64,000 bases of DNA from Candidatus Nomurabacteria bacterium (lineage in GTDB: Bacteria > Patescibacteriota > Minisyncoccia > Phycocordibacterales > UBA10002). A model generated the notes under the pieces. That model was given only the letters and a program-made list of their open reading frames with translations. It did no database searches and had not been told where the DNA came from. The stretch is taken from contig CALRDB010000002.1 of assembly GCA_943354745.1 (NCBI GenBank), positions 3,747 through 67,746 of the forward strand, written 5' to 3'. Below are positions 25,501 to 34,051 of the stretch, in pieces (positions within the stretch are counted from its first letter, which is position 1; every line of letters begins with the position of its first letter). The translations under genes and the position numbers were made by a program.

Positions 25501-25986
25501 ATGAAAAAAATCTTCCCTGAGTACCCGAATCTACTCCTCTACGCCAGTCAAAGCTGGAACCTCGGATTAGCAGCAGAAAGACTACAGGCACGTTGCAGAA
25601 CGATCAGCACCTTTTCAGATACAGCGCTCGCTTCAAAGTTCATTACATCATATGGAAGTGAAATTGACTGTGTGATTCTCATTGTGCCGGCGAAAGAGAT
25701 TATGAAGACTCCTTTTGGCATTTTGGCGATTACATCGAAACCCATGGCGAAATTAGTCGCTGCCATTACCAAGAAATCGATCTTCTCAGCGATAATCAAT
25801 CCCATTACATTCTGGGAGGTGTTTGATCATACCCATCTCTCCGCAACTAAGATTGCGTTTAATCAAATGGATCGAGCCGTTGGTCCATGGCCGTCAAAAG
25901 AGAGACTGTACATGGACCTCGATTGGTCAGCCGTCTTTTCCATAGTGCAAGGTTTCATGCATGAGCGTGGCGATCACACACCGTGA
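25501..25986 (+). CDS. Hypothetical protein
   Basis: 161 residues. Starts MKKIFPEYPNLLLYASQSW; alternating hydrophobic strands and helices suggest a small alpha/beta fold (e.g. CVILIVPAKEI), but no motif is recognised. Isolated plus-strand gene, followed by a terminator at 26013. Confidence 0.55.
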   Translation: MKKIFPEYPNLLLYASQSWNLGLAAERLQARCRTISTFSDTALASKFITSYGSEIDCVILIVPAKEIMKTPFGILAITSKPMAKLVAAITKKSIFSAIINPITFWEVFDHTHLSATKIAFNQMDRAVGPWPSKERLYMDLDWSAVFSIVQGFMHERGDHTP

Positions 25987-26012
25987 AAGTACCCTGAACG
26001 AATTCACAAAAC

Positions 26013-26041
26013 GCCGATCCAATCTTGGAGCGGCATTTTTT
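26013..26041 (+). terminator. Rho-independent terminator
   Basis: GCCG.TCCAA-TC-TTGGA.CGGC stem followed by ATTTTTT; between convergent hypothetical gene and metK. Confidence 0.8.
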
Positions 26042-26047
26042 ATGCTA

Positions 26048-27103
26048 TTACATCTTAATAACTTTTTCCCAAGGAAGACCTTTTTTCCCAAAATGACCAT
26101 AGGCGGCAGTCTGCAAATACCACGGTTTCCTGAGGTCAAGACGTTCGATAATCGCAAGTGGCCGAAAGTCAAAATGTTTCTTCACCAATGGCGCAAGACT
26201 CTTCCCTTTCTCGTCAATCGCGTGAACCATAAGCGGATCAATGTGGCCGATAGCATACGCGACAGAAACGAGACAATCTTTCGCGTATCCGTTTGCAACC
26301 AAATTTTTCGCCACAAACCGACACATGTAAGCAGCAGAGCGGTCGACTTTGGTGAGATCTTTTCCTGAGAATGCTCCTCCTCCATGACAGATAAGTCCGC
26401 CGTAGGTATCCACCATGATTTTGCGGCCAGTGAGTCCAGCATCTGCTTCGAATCCTCCCTGTACAAAACTCCCAGTTGGATTGACAAGGACCTCGATTCC
26501 TTGAAGCGACCCTATAATCGGAGCAATGATTTTCTTCGTAACGACATCGGTCACCTCGTCGTGCCCGACACTCTTGTCGTGCTGAGTAGAGACAAGCGCT
26601 GTGGCAATCTTGTTATCAAGAATGGTGATTTGGGTCTTACCATCGGGCTTGAGCCATTTTATTTCCTTTTTCTCTCGCGCCTCCTGAAGTCTTCGAGCCA
26701 TCTTGTGTACTAACACAACACCCTTCGGTAAAAATTCGGGCGTTTCCGTCGTGGCAAAGCCGTACATAATACCTTGGTCGCCCGCACCTCCTGTGTTAAC
26801 TCCTTGTGCGATATCAGGTGACTGCTCCACGATAAAAACCTGGATATCTAACGGTTTGGTATAGCCAATACTTCTATACACCTGTGCAGCGATTTTCTTG
26901 TAATCCACCTTTGCTTTAGTAGTAACTTCTCCGCCGAGTACGAGATGTCCGTGGCTTCCAAACGTTTCTACGGCAACTCGACTCATAGGATCCTGCCTCA
27001 TGCATTCGTCTAAAATCGCGTCTGAAATTTGGTCACAGACCTTATCTGGATGGCCATTGGTAACACTCTCTACGGTGTACGTCTTACGATCATGTATATG
27101 CAT
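26048..27103 (-). CDS. metK: S-adenosylmethionine synthetase
   Basis: 351 residues, shorter than the ~385 typical form but with the family motifs: TNGHPDKVCDQISDA, GGAGDQGIMYGFA, and GGGAFSGKDLTKVDRSAAY (P-loop-like). Makes SAM from Met and ATP. Regulated by a SAM-I riboswitch directly upstream. Confidence 0.96.
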   Translation of the reverse strand: MHIHDRKTYTVESVTNGHPDKVCDQISDAILDECMRQDPMSRVAVETFGSHGHLVLGGEVTTKAKVDYKKIAAQVYRSIGYTKPLDIQVFIVEQSPDIAQGVNTGGAGDQGIMYGFATTETPEFLPKGVVLVHKMARRLQEAREKKEIKWLKPDGKTQITILDNKIATALVSTQHDKSVGHDEVTDVVTKKIIAPIIGSLQGIEVLVNPTGSFVQGGFEADAGLTGRKIMVDTYGGLICHGGGAFSGKDLTKVDRSAAYMCRFVAKNLVANGYAKDCLVSVAYAIGHIDPLMVHAIDEKGKSLAPLVKKHFDFRPLAIIERLDLRKPWYLQTAAYGHFGKKGLPWEKVIKM

Positions 27104-27199
27104 CGATTTGAAATTAATTTTTAATTTTCTAATTTTTTAATTTCTAAATAATTTCCCGATGTCTTTTGTTTAAAAACTGGAAATTGGTTATTAAAAATT

Positions 27200-27325
27200 A
27201 AAATCCTTCCGTCCAGGAAGAATTTGACATTGTATCTTCCCTCGCGGGCTAGATGGAGCACCGCGTTCTCACAAAACCGGTTGCCGGAGGATCCTTGAGC
27301 TAGTACTCTCCCCTCTCTCTTGATA
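27200..27325 (-). promoter_or_regulatory. SAM-I (S-box) riboswitch with terminator, controls metK
   Basis: Minus strand: TATCAAGAGAG (P1 5'), CTCCGGCAACCGG, GGTGCTCC, and GCGAGGGAAGATA (P1 3') are the S-box core elements at 27233-27325. An expression-platform terminator TTCTTCC...GGAAGGA then TTTTAATTTTT lies at 27200-27224. SAM binding should end transcription before metK. Confidence 0.92.
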
Positions 27326-27422
27326 TATATTCAGTTGTGACTACATAGTATCTAACTTACGAAAAACATGCAAAGTTACACGACAACTATCTATAGTAGA
27401 ACTTAGGCACTCGGTCTCTTTC

Positions 27423-27498
27423 TGTCATCCTCGCGGATGCGGGGATCCAGTGTTGAGTTATTTTTTAAGGACTGGATTCCACTTTAGAGTGGAATGAC
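27423..27498. repeat. Pair of dispersed TGTCATYCC...GGATCCAG / CTGGATTCC...GGAATGACA elements
   Basis: First copy 27423-27450, second 27472-27498 in opposite orientation, separated by a T-rich stretch. Same paired arrangement as at 16350-16439. Rest of the gap to 27233 is AT-rich with no other feature seen. Confidence 0.85.
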
Positions 27499-27523
27499 AC
27501 CGATTGCGTAAATCCTACATATA

Positions 27524-28093
27524 TTACACCTCTATCGTTACGGCTCCTTCACGAAGTACCTGTGGCGCTCCACTAAGAAGCGACACCAGCGTGGAAGGTT
27601 TCCCCACATACGCTCGCTTTGCCCCGATATACATATCAACATGTGTCCCAAAATAAGACTTAGCTTCCTTAATGGTTCTTGCCGGCGTCTTTCCTTCGAA
27701 GTTCGCACTCGGCGCTACCAGTGGACCGGTCTCCTTGAGCAAAGCCTGGAGGCGGGAGGAGCGCGGAAGCCTGAACGCGAGTGAACCGGTATTACGATGC
27801 AAATACGAAAACTTTTTTGCTTTGCAAGGAAAGACAACACTTACTTTCCCTGGCCAAACCTTCTTCAGAAATTTCTCCTGTACCAGCGTGACTTTGCATC
27901 CAAATACACGGAGGTCCGTAATGTCACTGATCAGCACAATAAATGGTTTCTGTGCCGTCTCCCGCCGGAACGCGTATAGGCGCTCGACCGCTTTGCGGTT
28001 GAGCGCCTTAGCCACGATTCCATAGATAGTATCGGTAGGAATAACCGCGAGACCTCCTCGACTGAGAAGTGAGCTAAGATGAGTTGAAAACAT
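27524..28093 (-). CDS. tsaC: L-threonylcarbamoyladenylate synthase (TsaC/YwlC/Sua5 type)
   Basis: 189 residues from MFSTHL. YrdC fold: GGLAVIPTDTIYGIVA, KPFIVLISD, WPGKVSVVFP, LAFRLPRS, APSANFEGKTPARTI. Makes threonylcarbamoyl-AMP for the universal t6A37 tRNA modification. No Sua5 C-terminal domain. Partners TsaB/D/E are outside the window. Confidence 0.93.
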   Translation of the reverse strand: MFSTHLSSLLSRGGLAVIPTDTIYGIVAKALNRKAVERLYAFRRETAQKPFIVLISDITDLRVFGCKVTLVQEKFLKKVWPGKVSVVFPCKAKKFSYLHRNTGSLAFRLPRSSRLQALLKETGPLVAPSANFEGKTPARTIKEAKSYFGTHVDMYIGAKRAYVGKPSTLVSLLSGAPQVLREGAVTIEV

Positions 28094-28171
28094 AGATGTC
28101 CTTATTATATACAAAAATACGAACGCGGGGTTCGTACTTTCGTATCGGTTTTGGGAGTTCGTATTGTTTGA

Positions 28172-28747
28172 TTATTTTGCCGTAAACGCTCCCGCTACTC
28201 CTTCTACAACGATATCTTCACGGTAGTTAAAAGCCGGTGTGCCAATATCTTTATACAAGACTACTTTGTATGTCCCAGCAGTAACTGTAGGTCGGAGGAG
28301 TTCAATGGTTACCTTCTGACCATTACCGACGAATACCTTTTGTGCCCCGAGGATATTACCAAGCTTGCCATCTTTCTCTTCACGAACGGCAGCCCACAAA
28401 ATATCTGCAGCATCCAAATTTGCGATTTCCACACGATCACCCGCAACCTGATCCACTACATGAAGATTGGTTACCGAAACGGTGCTCGTAGCAGTAGTAC
28501 CAGCAGAAGAAACATCTGAGACCCCCTTAACTTTATTTGCTACTTCCTTAACCTTAGGTGTCTCGGCTTTCTTATCACCGGTAGCCTCCTTCACGGTAGC
28601 GGCCAAAGTGTCGTTAGTAGGAAGAGCGTTTCCACCTCGGCGATCTTGCCAAAATACCCCCGCGGCAAAACCAACAAGAAGTCCGATAATTAAAGCGGTG
28701 ATAACCTTCGCGGAAGCACTGTTTGTCGCCGGCTCGATAGTTTCCAT
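28172..28747 (-). CDS. Membrane-anchored protein with DUF7282-like beta domain
   Basis: 191 residues. A TM helix (about 14-32, VITALIIGLLVGFAAGVFW), a low-complexity Thr/Lys/Ala linker, and a C-terminal beta domain from ~90 with LHVVDQVAGDRVEIANLDA, LGAQKVFVGNGQKVTIEL and YKVVLYKDIG. The layout of the last domain resembles DUF7282 repeats of exported proteins. Surface protein of unknown function. Confidence 0.65.
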   Translation of the reverse strand: METIEPATNSASAKVITALIIGLLVGFAAGVFWQDRRGGNALPTNDTLAATVKEATGDKKAETPKVKEVANKVKGVSDVSSAGTTATSTVSVTNLHVVDQVAGDRVEIANLDAADILWAAVREEKDGKLGNILGAQKVFVGNGQKVTIELLRPTVTAGTYKVVLYKDIGTPAFNYREDIVVEGVAGAFTAK

Positions 28748-28853
28748 AGAGAAAATCAGTTATGAATAAATATTAAGAATTATGGCTGTATTGTATTCAG
28801 ATTGTCTCTATTGGAAATCTTGATTTAATTGATATATATGTTATAAGTAACTT

Positions 28854-29600
28854 ATGGTTTTGCGCACTCGTTTTAAAAAAGACATTGTCTGTGAGTTTAT
28901 TCCTCCCCCTCGCCCCTCACAAAAGGTGATTATTTTCTGTAAGGGAATGCCTGGGTTACCCAGATGCCCAGAAGTGTTGGACTTCTGGTCCAAAAAAGGA
29001 TACTGGGTATTTTTCCCCCGTTATCGTGGCACCTGGGAAAGCGACGGCGAGTTTTTGAGGGAATCTCCCGAAAAGGACATTCTTGATGTCATCGACGAAC
29101 TTCCAAAAGGATTTACCGATCTCTGGTCCGGTAAACGCTACACACTACCGACTACAAACTCCAAACTGTATATCTTCGGCGGTAGTTTCGGCGGGCCGGC
29201 TGCGATTCTTTGTTCGCGCGATCCACGTGTGACGAAAGCGGTAGCTTTTGCCCCTGTCATTGACTGGGAAGCGCCGTCAGAGGAAGAGCCCATGGATAAA
29301 CTCGGCGCATTTATTCCGAAAGGTTTTGGAAATGGATATCGATTCTCGAAAAAGAATTGGGACCGACTCAGCCACAACAAGTTTTACAGTCCACTCAAAG
29401 AGTCCGATACAATAGACGGCAAAAAACTTCTCATCTTCCACGCAAAGGATGACGAATCGTGCCACTATCCCGCGACCAAAACATTCGCCGAGAAAACCGG
29501 CGCACAGCTCATCACCCTCCGTACCGGTCGTCATTTCGGTTTCTCAAAATCCATTGAGCCGAGGTTCTATAAGGAAATCAAAAAATTCCTTAACCACTGA
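28854..29600 (+). CDS. Alpha/beta-hydrolase fold protein
   Basis: 248 residues. Oxyanion region IIFCKGMPG, RYRGTWESDG, nucleophile elbow GGSFGG (~103-108), Asp in FHAKDDESC and His in TGRHFGF: complete Ser-Asp-His triad. Resembles S9/dienelactone-like hydrolases. Cytoplasmic; substrate unknown. Followed by a 30-bp perfect palindrome. Confidence 0.85.
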   Translation: MVLRTRFKKDIVCEFIPPPRPSQKVIIFCKGMPGLPRCPEVLDFWSKKGYWVFFPRYRGTWESDGEFLRESPEKDILDVIDELPKGFTDLWSGKRYTLPTTNSKLYIFGGSFGGPAAILCSRDPRVTKAVAFAPVIDWEAPSEEEPMDKLGAFIPKGFGNGYRFSKKNWDRLSHNKFYSPLKESDTIDGKKLLIFHAKDDESCHYPATKTFAEKTGAQLITLRTGRHFGFSKSIEPRFYKEIKKFLNH

Positions 29601-29605
29601 ATTTA

Positions 29606-29635
29606 GCTTTTATTTACGGCCGTAAATAAAAGCTG
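29606..29635. repeat. Perfect 30-bp palindrome without a loop
   Basis: AGCTTTTATTTACGG joined directly to its reverse complement. Six bases after the hydrolase stop. May act as a terminator or protein-binding site. No gene is evident in 29601-29761 beyond this. Confidence 0.8.
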
Positions 29636-29761
29636 AGTTAGTAAAATGAAGCCACCAGACCCTCATATGAGTCTGAAGGTTGAGCCTTGCTTGTTTTTAC
29701 AGAGACATTGTTTCAAGAGCGAGTATTTCGTCCGCCAGTTTTTTAAACTCCATCTTTGCAA

Positions 29762-30058
29762 CTAGTTCGCGTCCTGTTGTGATTTTGTAATACTGTTCCT
29801 CGAAAATTGCCTAAGCTCCACTGCCTGTGCTCGAAGTTCAACTGCCTTAGCATCATCAATATCATCCAAAATCTTCGCGGCTTCGCGAAGGGAGTCAACA
29901 ACTTTGTCGACCACTATACCGTGCGATTCATTTTGGACCGGCCGACCATCGTCAAAGATACGACTCAAAACATGCCTGATGTTTTCCTTACCATTTTCAA
30001 GTACTTCGTGTGCCTTTTGATACGGAGGTTTTGGCGTCTCCCATTTTGTTTCGTTCAT
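29762..30058 (-). CDS. Hypothetical small helical protein
   Basis: 98 residues, acidic and helical (VVDKVVDSLREAAKILDDIDDAKAVELRAQAVEL). No TM or known motif. 46 bp downstream of truB and possibly in its operon. Confidence 0.55.
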   Translation of the reverse strand: MNETKWETPKPPYQKAHEVLENGKENIRHVLSRIFDDGRPVQNESHGIVVDKVVDSLREAAKILDDIDDAKAVELRAQAVELRQFSRNSITKSQQDAN

Positions 30059-30104
30059 AAAAGTAGAAATAATCTTCTAGTAATCTGTAAATAAAACTAT
30101 AGCG

Positions 30105-30965
30105 TTATTTGAGTCCCTCCGCATCTTCAACCTTATACTCCCCTATCCGTGTACGACGAAGTCCTGCGAGCGTGGCGGGAACGCCGAGTCGCCGACCGAA
30201 TTCTTCGGCGAGAGAGCGGATGTAGGTGCCGCTTGTAACGTCGAAGCGGGCAGAAATAATGGGGAGGCTTATTCCTCCTTTGTTAAAGGAGGTGCCTCCG
30301 TCTTCGGAGGCGGAGGATTTTAACCACCCCTCAATCCCCTCCTTCAGAACTTCTCCGCCTCGCAGACTCGGCACCTCCTCTGGGAGAAGAGGAGGTGGGA
30401 GGGGAGGAAATCCCTCACCTTTCGGGTCCCCTCCCTTTTTCAAAGGGAGAATCTTAAGTCCAAGAAACTCCACAGAAGTTATCTCCATCGTCTTTATCGG
30501 TGTATCTACGACTTCCCCACGCCTCGCTTTTTTGTAGAGCGCTTCTCCACCCCGTTTGATAGCGGAATACGCCGGAACCGGAAGCTCAAGCTTTCCTATC
30601 ATTGTCTGCAGTATCTTTTCCATTTCTTCGTTTGAGATTTTAGAAATTGAATCATTATTTGAAAATTGAGAATTGGAAATTGGTAATTCTTCAAGAATCT
30701 TCCCCGTTATATCTCCCGTATCCGTTTTTACTCCGAGTAGTATTTCCGCTTCGTATGCTTTATCCAGCTTCAAAAACTCGTGCAGTTTTTTGGTTCCGTC
30801 GCCAACTCCGATAATCATGAGTCCTGTCGCCATCGGGTCCAGCGTTCCCGCGTGCCCCATTTTGCGTATATTCAGCTTCTTCCGCAGTATACGGATACAG
30901 TCAAAGGAAGTAATGCCTTTAGGTTTATCAACAAGTAGTATATTTTGAGGTAGAATAGTAACCAT
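30105..30965 (-). CDS. truB: tRNA pseudouridine(55) synthase with in-frame repeat insertions
   Basis: 286 residues. Catalytic motif HAGTLDPMATGLM (Asp near 43) and C-terminal SGTYIRSLAEEFGRRL are normal. Two stretches look foreign: residues ~104-118 (low-complexity Asn/Ser, AT-rich DNA) and ~173-236 (Pro/Gly-rich, GC-rich palindromic DNA). Both match repeat words found between genes elsewhere here. The frame stays open and core residues are intact, so the enzyme is probably active with surface loops added. Confidence 0.93.
   Translation of the reverse strand: MVTILPQNILLVDKPKGITSFDCIRILRKKLNIRKMGHAGTLDPMATGLMIIGVGDGTKKLHEFLKLDKAYEAEILLGVKTDTGDITGKILEELPISNSQFSNNDSISKISNEEMEKILQTMIGKLELPVPAYSAIKRGGEALYKKARRGEVVDTPIKTMEITSVEFLGLKILPLKKGGDPKGEGFPPLPPPLLPEEVPSLRGGEVLKEGIEGWLKSSASEDGGTSFNKGGISLPIISARFDVTSGTYIRSLAEEFGRRLGVPATLAGLRRTRIGEYKVEDAEGLK
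30258..30449. repeat. Palindromic repeat inserted in frame into truB
   Basis: Contains CGCAGACTCGGCACCTCC, GAGGAGGTG/CACCTCC-like arms and CCTCCTTTGTTAAAGGAGG. Shares the CGCAGACTCGG / CCCCTTTTCAAAGGGG modules with the intergenic copy at 2216-2276. Encodes a Pro/Gly-rich loop in TruB. Confidence 0.75.
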
Positions 30966-31076
30966 ATCAGCTATTTAAATATCGAATACTAAATCTCGAA
31001 TATCGAAAAATACTCAATATTTTAATAGTGAATATTTAAGATTTTTTAGAAATTAGATATTAGATATTTCATTACT

Positions 31077-31331
31077 ATGTCTCACATTAGTCGCGACGAG
31101 TTTCGGAAAGCGCTTTATAAACTGCGAACAAGCGGTTCGTTCTCCAATCAGGAAATAGACGAGGTTGAAAACGTCTTTTATGGCAGTCTACATGAGAGTG
31201 GATTTTCCGCAGGCATCAGCCCCGAGGAGCTCCAAAAAGGAATTCACTATCTGAAACACCACCCGGAAAATCACCATCTTTCTCCCGATGAAATTAAGAA
31301 ACTAGAGGAAGTGCTGACACACTATCTGTAA
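31077..31331 (+). CDS. Hypothetical small protein
   Basis: 84 residues: SRDEFRKALYKLRTSGSFSNQEIDEVENVFY then a second similar helical pair (SPEELQKGIHYLKHHPENHHLSPDEIKKLEEVL). Two repeats of a helix-loop-helix resembling EF-hand spacing but without calcium-loop residues. Function unknown. Confidence 0.6.
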   Translation: MSHISRDEFRKALYKLRTSGSFSNQEIDEVENVFYGSLHESGFSAGISPEELQKGIHYLKHHPENHHLSPDEIKKLEEVLTHYL

Positions 31332-31370
31332 AACACTGAAAAGGCACGGACGGAAAACATTGAACTGAAC

Positions 31371-31778
31371 CTAAATATCACGAGTTCCGACTCGTTCCGT
31401 GTTGGTTTCGCTCTGCTTCTGTTCCGTGCCTTTCCTAAGTGTCCGTACTGCTCGGACCGCCTTTTTGAGATGACGGACAGCGAAAAAGCCTACCACACCG
31501 AGGACCAGAAGTAAGAATTTAGTTTTTAATTTTGTACCGGTGATAGCGGCAACAGAAAACTGAAGCATATTCGAGCCCGTAGAGGCTGCACCGAAATTAG
31601 AAAGCACATCACGCACTGACACAAAGACCGTAACAAAAAATACGGTAATCACAAAGATGACACAATCAAACGCCAACGGAGCAAGATTCCTCAGCATGTA
31701 CAAAAGATACACACGGCGCATAATGCGCTGTCTCAGTGTACGTCGTGTTTCTGTTTGGGTAATAAAATCGTCTTGCAT
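31371..31778 (-). CDS. Small two-TM membrane protein, sigma-factor neighbour
   Basis: 135 residues with TM segments about 34-55 and 87-104, basic cytoplasmic ends. It follows the ECF sigma gene by 4 bp in the same direction, the position where an anti-sigma factor is often found. No zinc-finger anti-sigma motif is visible, so that role is a guess. Confidence 0.65.
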   Translation of the reverse strand: MQDDFITQTETRRTLRQRIMRRVYLLYMLRNLAPLAFDCVIFVITVFFVTVFVSVRDVLSNFGAASTGSNMLQFSVAAITGTKLKTKFLLLVLGVVGFFAVRHLKKAVRAVRTLRKGTEQKQSETNTERVGTRDI

Positions 31779-31782
31779 GTAC

Positions 31783-32394
31783 TTAATGACTTAACGGGCT
31801 CCGCGCTTTCCGTTTCTCGATTAATTCTTTCAGTTCTTGCTTTGCCCGATGCACTCTCGCACGTACGGCTCCTTCTGAAATACCGAGAATCCGCGCAACA
31901 TCAGCATGAGGCTTCCCTTCTATAAAGTGTAAGCGCATTGGTTCGGCAAGGCCTTCTGAAAGTTCCTTAAGAAGTGATTCAACTTCATCACGGTTAAGCT
32001 CCTGCTCGCGACGCTCACCAGCTCCACGATCGGCTACAAGCTCCTGAAACTCAGGATCGAGATCTGCGAGAAAATTCCCATCTCCCTTAGCTTTCTTATA
32101 CGCGGTAAAGCAGGTGTTAACAAGAATGCGGTAACCCCATGACTTGAAACCAGCCCCGGGCTGAGGTTCAAATCTTCGCGCGTTTTTGTAAATTTTTACG
32201 AAGGCATCTTGAACAGCATCTTGTGCCGCTTCTTTGGTGCCTAGGATGTAATACGCCTTACGCAAAAAAGCTTCCTCGTACCGTTCGAGTAGTTTTTCAA
32301 ACAGATATGGTTTATCGAATGAACGCTTAAGTAGCTCTTCATCGGACAAACCAGTTATGATGTCCTTCTTTGCGTTAGGTTCTTCCAAAAGCAT
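31783..32394 (-). CDS. ECF-type RNA polymerase sigma factor
   Basis: 203 residues. Region 2 with AAQDAVQDAFVKIYKN and FKSWGYRILVNTCF, region 4 with EPMRLHFIEGKPHADVARILGISEGAVRARVHRAKQELK (helix-turn-helix). Directs RNA polymerase to a small regulon; its signal may be relayed by the adjacent membrane protein. Confidence 0.92.
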   Translation of the reverse strand: MLLEEPNAKKDIITGLSDEELLKRSFDKPYLFEKLLERYEEAFLRKAYYILGTKEAAQDAVQDAFVKIYKNARRFEPQPGAGFKSWGYRILVNTCFTAYKKAKGDGNFLADLDPEFQELVADRGAGERREQELNRDEVESLLKELSEGLAEPMRLHFIEGKPHADVARILGISEGAVRARVHRAKQELKELIEKRKARSPLSH

Positions 32395-32685
32395 ACAGGG
32401 GTTTGATTACCTTATCGCAAATAGTACTCACCTTTCCTCTCCTCTGCAACTGAGTGAAGGACTCTGATGTTACACTCGCGTCGTTGAATATAGATATTGA
32501 AATATATTTTGAAGAAACGAAACTGTCCGTAGTTTACGAAAACCGCTCTCTTAACGTACACCTAAAAGAATAGATGTCCACACCTTACTCTTTCTCTCGT
32601 ACGTAGAGCGTGCGATAATTAGCAGAACTACCTGCGCTCTTTGCAGGAAAAGGTCGAAGATCATTTCATCTAAATATTTACATAC

Positions 32686-32862
32686 ATGCGAAACAATTCC
32701 TCCTCGAACGGATTTCGACATCTCACCCCCATCCTCATTGTCCTGCTCGCACTCCTCTTTCTGCTTGAAGCTATGAATTTACTCACACACGCGGTCGTCG
32801 CGGTCGTGTGGCCGATACTGTTCGGACTCATTGGTCTCGTCAAGCTCGAAGAAGCTAAGTAA
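32686..32862 (+). CDS. 58-residue single-TM micro-protein
   Basis: ATG at 32686, stop at 32860. Begins MRNNSSSNGF, then a long hydrophobic run (PILIVLLALLFLLEA ... HAVVAVVWPILFGLIG) that could form two short TM helices, ending LVKLEEAK. Followed 18 bp later by a strong terminator. The preceding gap 32395-32685 shows nothing else convincing. Confidence 0.7.
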   Translation: MRNNSSSNGFRHLTPILIVLLALLFLLEAMNLLTHAVVAVVWPILFGLIGLVKLEEAK

Positions 32863-32880
32863 CGCTAAACGAACGCAAAG

Positions 32881-32906
32881 AAAAACCCCGCCATGGCGGG
32901 GTTTTT
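32881..32906 (+). terminator. Rho-independent terminator
   Basis: AAAAACCCCGCCATGGCGGGGTTTTT-type symmetrical stem, arms of eight G/C-rich pairs plus A/T, directly after the 58-residue gene. Confidence 0.93.
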
Positions 32907-33021
32907 CTTTTTCGATACCTTCTACAAAAATCATTTGTCCACAAAGACAGTAGCTTTGTTCTGTCAGTTGATAGACGTAAGGAGATTCGTATATTCGTAC
33001 CCCATTCGTAATTCGTAGTGA

Positions 33022-33360
33022 CTAGAAACTTCGGCGATCTCCACCTCTCTCACTGCCTCCACTGCCTCGATCGTTGCCACCACCACGACTGTCGAATCGT
33101 CGGGGAGGGCGGTCTGCCATCGGGCGAGCCTCGTTAACACGAAGCTTCCTTCCGTCCAAGTCTTTGTCGTTCCACATCTCGATGGCCTTGGCCGAGTCGG
33201 CCTCTTCCATCTCAACGAAGCCGAAGCCGCGTGAGCGACCACTCATCCTATCGGTGAGTACGGTTGCAGAAACAACCGCTCCAGACTGGGCAAAAGCGTC
33301 ACGCAAGCTGTCGTTCGTTGTGTTGTACGACAAGTTGCCGACGTAAAGTTTTGTTGCCAT
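33022..33360 (-). CDS. RRM-type RNA-binding protein
   Basis: 112 residues from MATKLYVGN. One RRM: RNP2 KLYVGNLSY and RNP1 RGFGFVEM; then an Arg/Gly/Asp-rich tail (RRFDSRGGGND...). Similar to cyanobacterial and CPR Rbp proteins that bind single-stranded RNA, often in cold or stress. It could in principle bind the array RNAs at 41-49 kb, but nothing in the sequence ties them together. Confidence 0.93.
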   Translation of the reverse strand: MATKLYVGNLSYNTTNDSLRDAFAQSGAVVSATVLTDRMSGRSRGFGFVEMEEADSAKAIEMWNDKDLDGRKLRVNEARPMADRPPRRFDSRGGGNDRGSGGSERGGDRRSF

Positions 33361-33519
33361 GTATTGAGAAAAACTATCCTTATAACTGTCTCCGACCTCG
33401 ATCACCGCATCCGCACCGAGCGGATGAAAGACCCTTCCTCAATACGGCTGCTTACGCTTCCTATACTTGAGAAAAAAGACAAATTCAAGATAGCACGATT
33501 AAAAAGAGGACGCAACGTG

Positions 33520-33564
33520 TATACCCTCACACTAACTTCTTGAAGAAGTTCGTGTAGGGGTATA
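33520..33564. repeat. Long imperfect inverted repeat upstream of membrane protein gene
   Basis: Arms TATACCCTCACACTAACTTC and its near-reverse complement around a TTGA-like centre, ending 3 bp before an ATG at 33567. Could be a regulatory hairpin or a small palindromic mobile element. Confidence 0.7.
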
Positions 33565-33608
33565 GTATGAAAGCTGAAAAGTTGAACCTCAGAAACAGAA
33601 AGATTCTT

Positions 33609-33947
33609 ATGAAAAATCCCTCGGCGTCTCAGACGGAAAACTGGCTGGGTGCAATCTTCTTCCCCGTTCTTTTCGGTATTTTCACCTTTGGCGCTACGTT
33701 CATTCCATTCATCGGCGCCGTTGTTGTGATGATACTGGTCTTTGGAGCAGGTTTTTTTATCACATGGTGCGACGCACCTACCGCGTGCCGGATACTTATC
33801 GGGGTAGGTTCCGCGACCGGATTTTTCTTGCCATTACTGTTCAGACACGCTTCATTTGAGGCATGTATGTGGAACCTTATCCTTTTCGGGACAGTGGTCA
33901 TTCTTGGTCTTATCCTCGGACAGAGAACTTCCTCAAGGCGGACATAA
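33609..33947 (+). CDS. Small membrane protein, 3-4 TM
   Basis: 112 residues from MKNPSASQTENW; an ATG at 33567 would add 14 residues but lies against a stable hairpin. Hydrophobic segments near 12-30, 33-50, 55-75 and 82-102. No family recognised. Terminator follows at 33976. Confidence 0.65.
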   Translation: MKNPSASQTENWLGAIFFPVLFGIFTFGATFIPFIGAVVVMILVFGAGFFITWCDAPTACRILIGVGSATGFFLPLLFRHASFEACMWNLILFGTVVILGLILGQRTSSRRT

Positions 33948-33975
33948 TCACACCCTGTGTGTTTTCCAAAGTTTT

Positions 33976-34007
33976 ACGACTCTCGTTTCGGGAGTCGTTC
34001 TTTTTTT
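33976..34007 (+). terminator. Rho-independent terminator
   Basis: ACGACTC...GAGTCGT stem then TTCTTTTTTT, downstream of the membrane protein gene and upstream of hisS. Confidence 0.88.
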
Positions 34008-34051
34008 ACAACGTGTCTTGTGGAAACATCTAGACTTGTTAGAATACCCGT

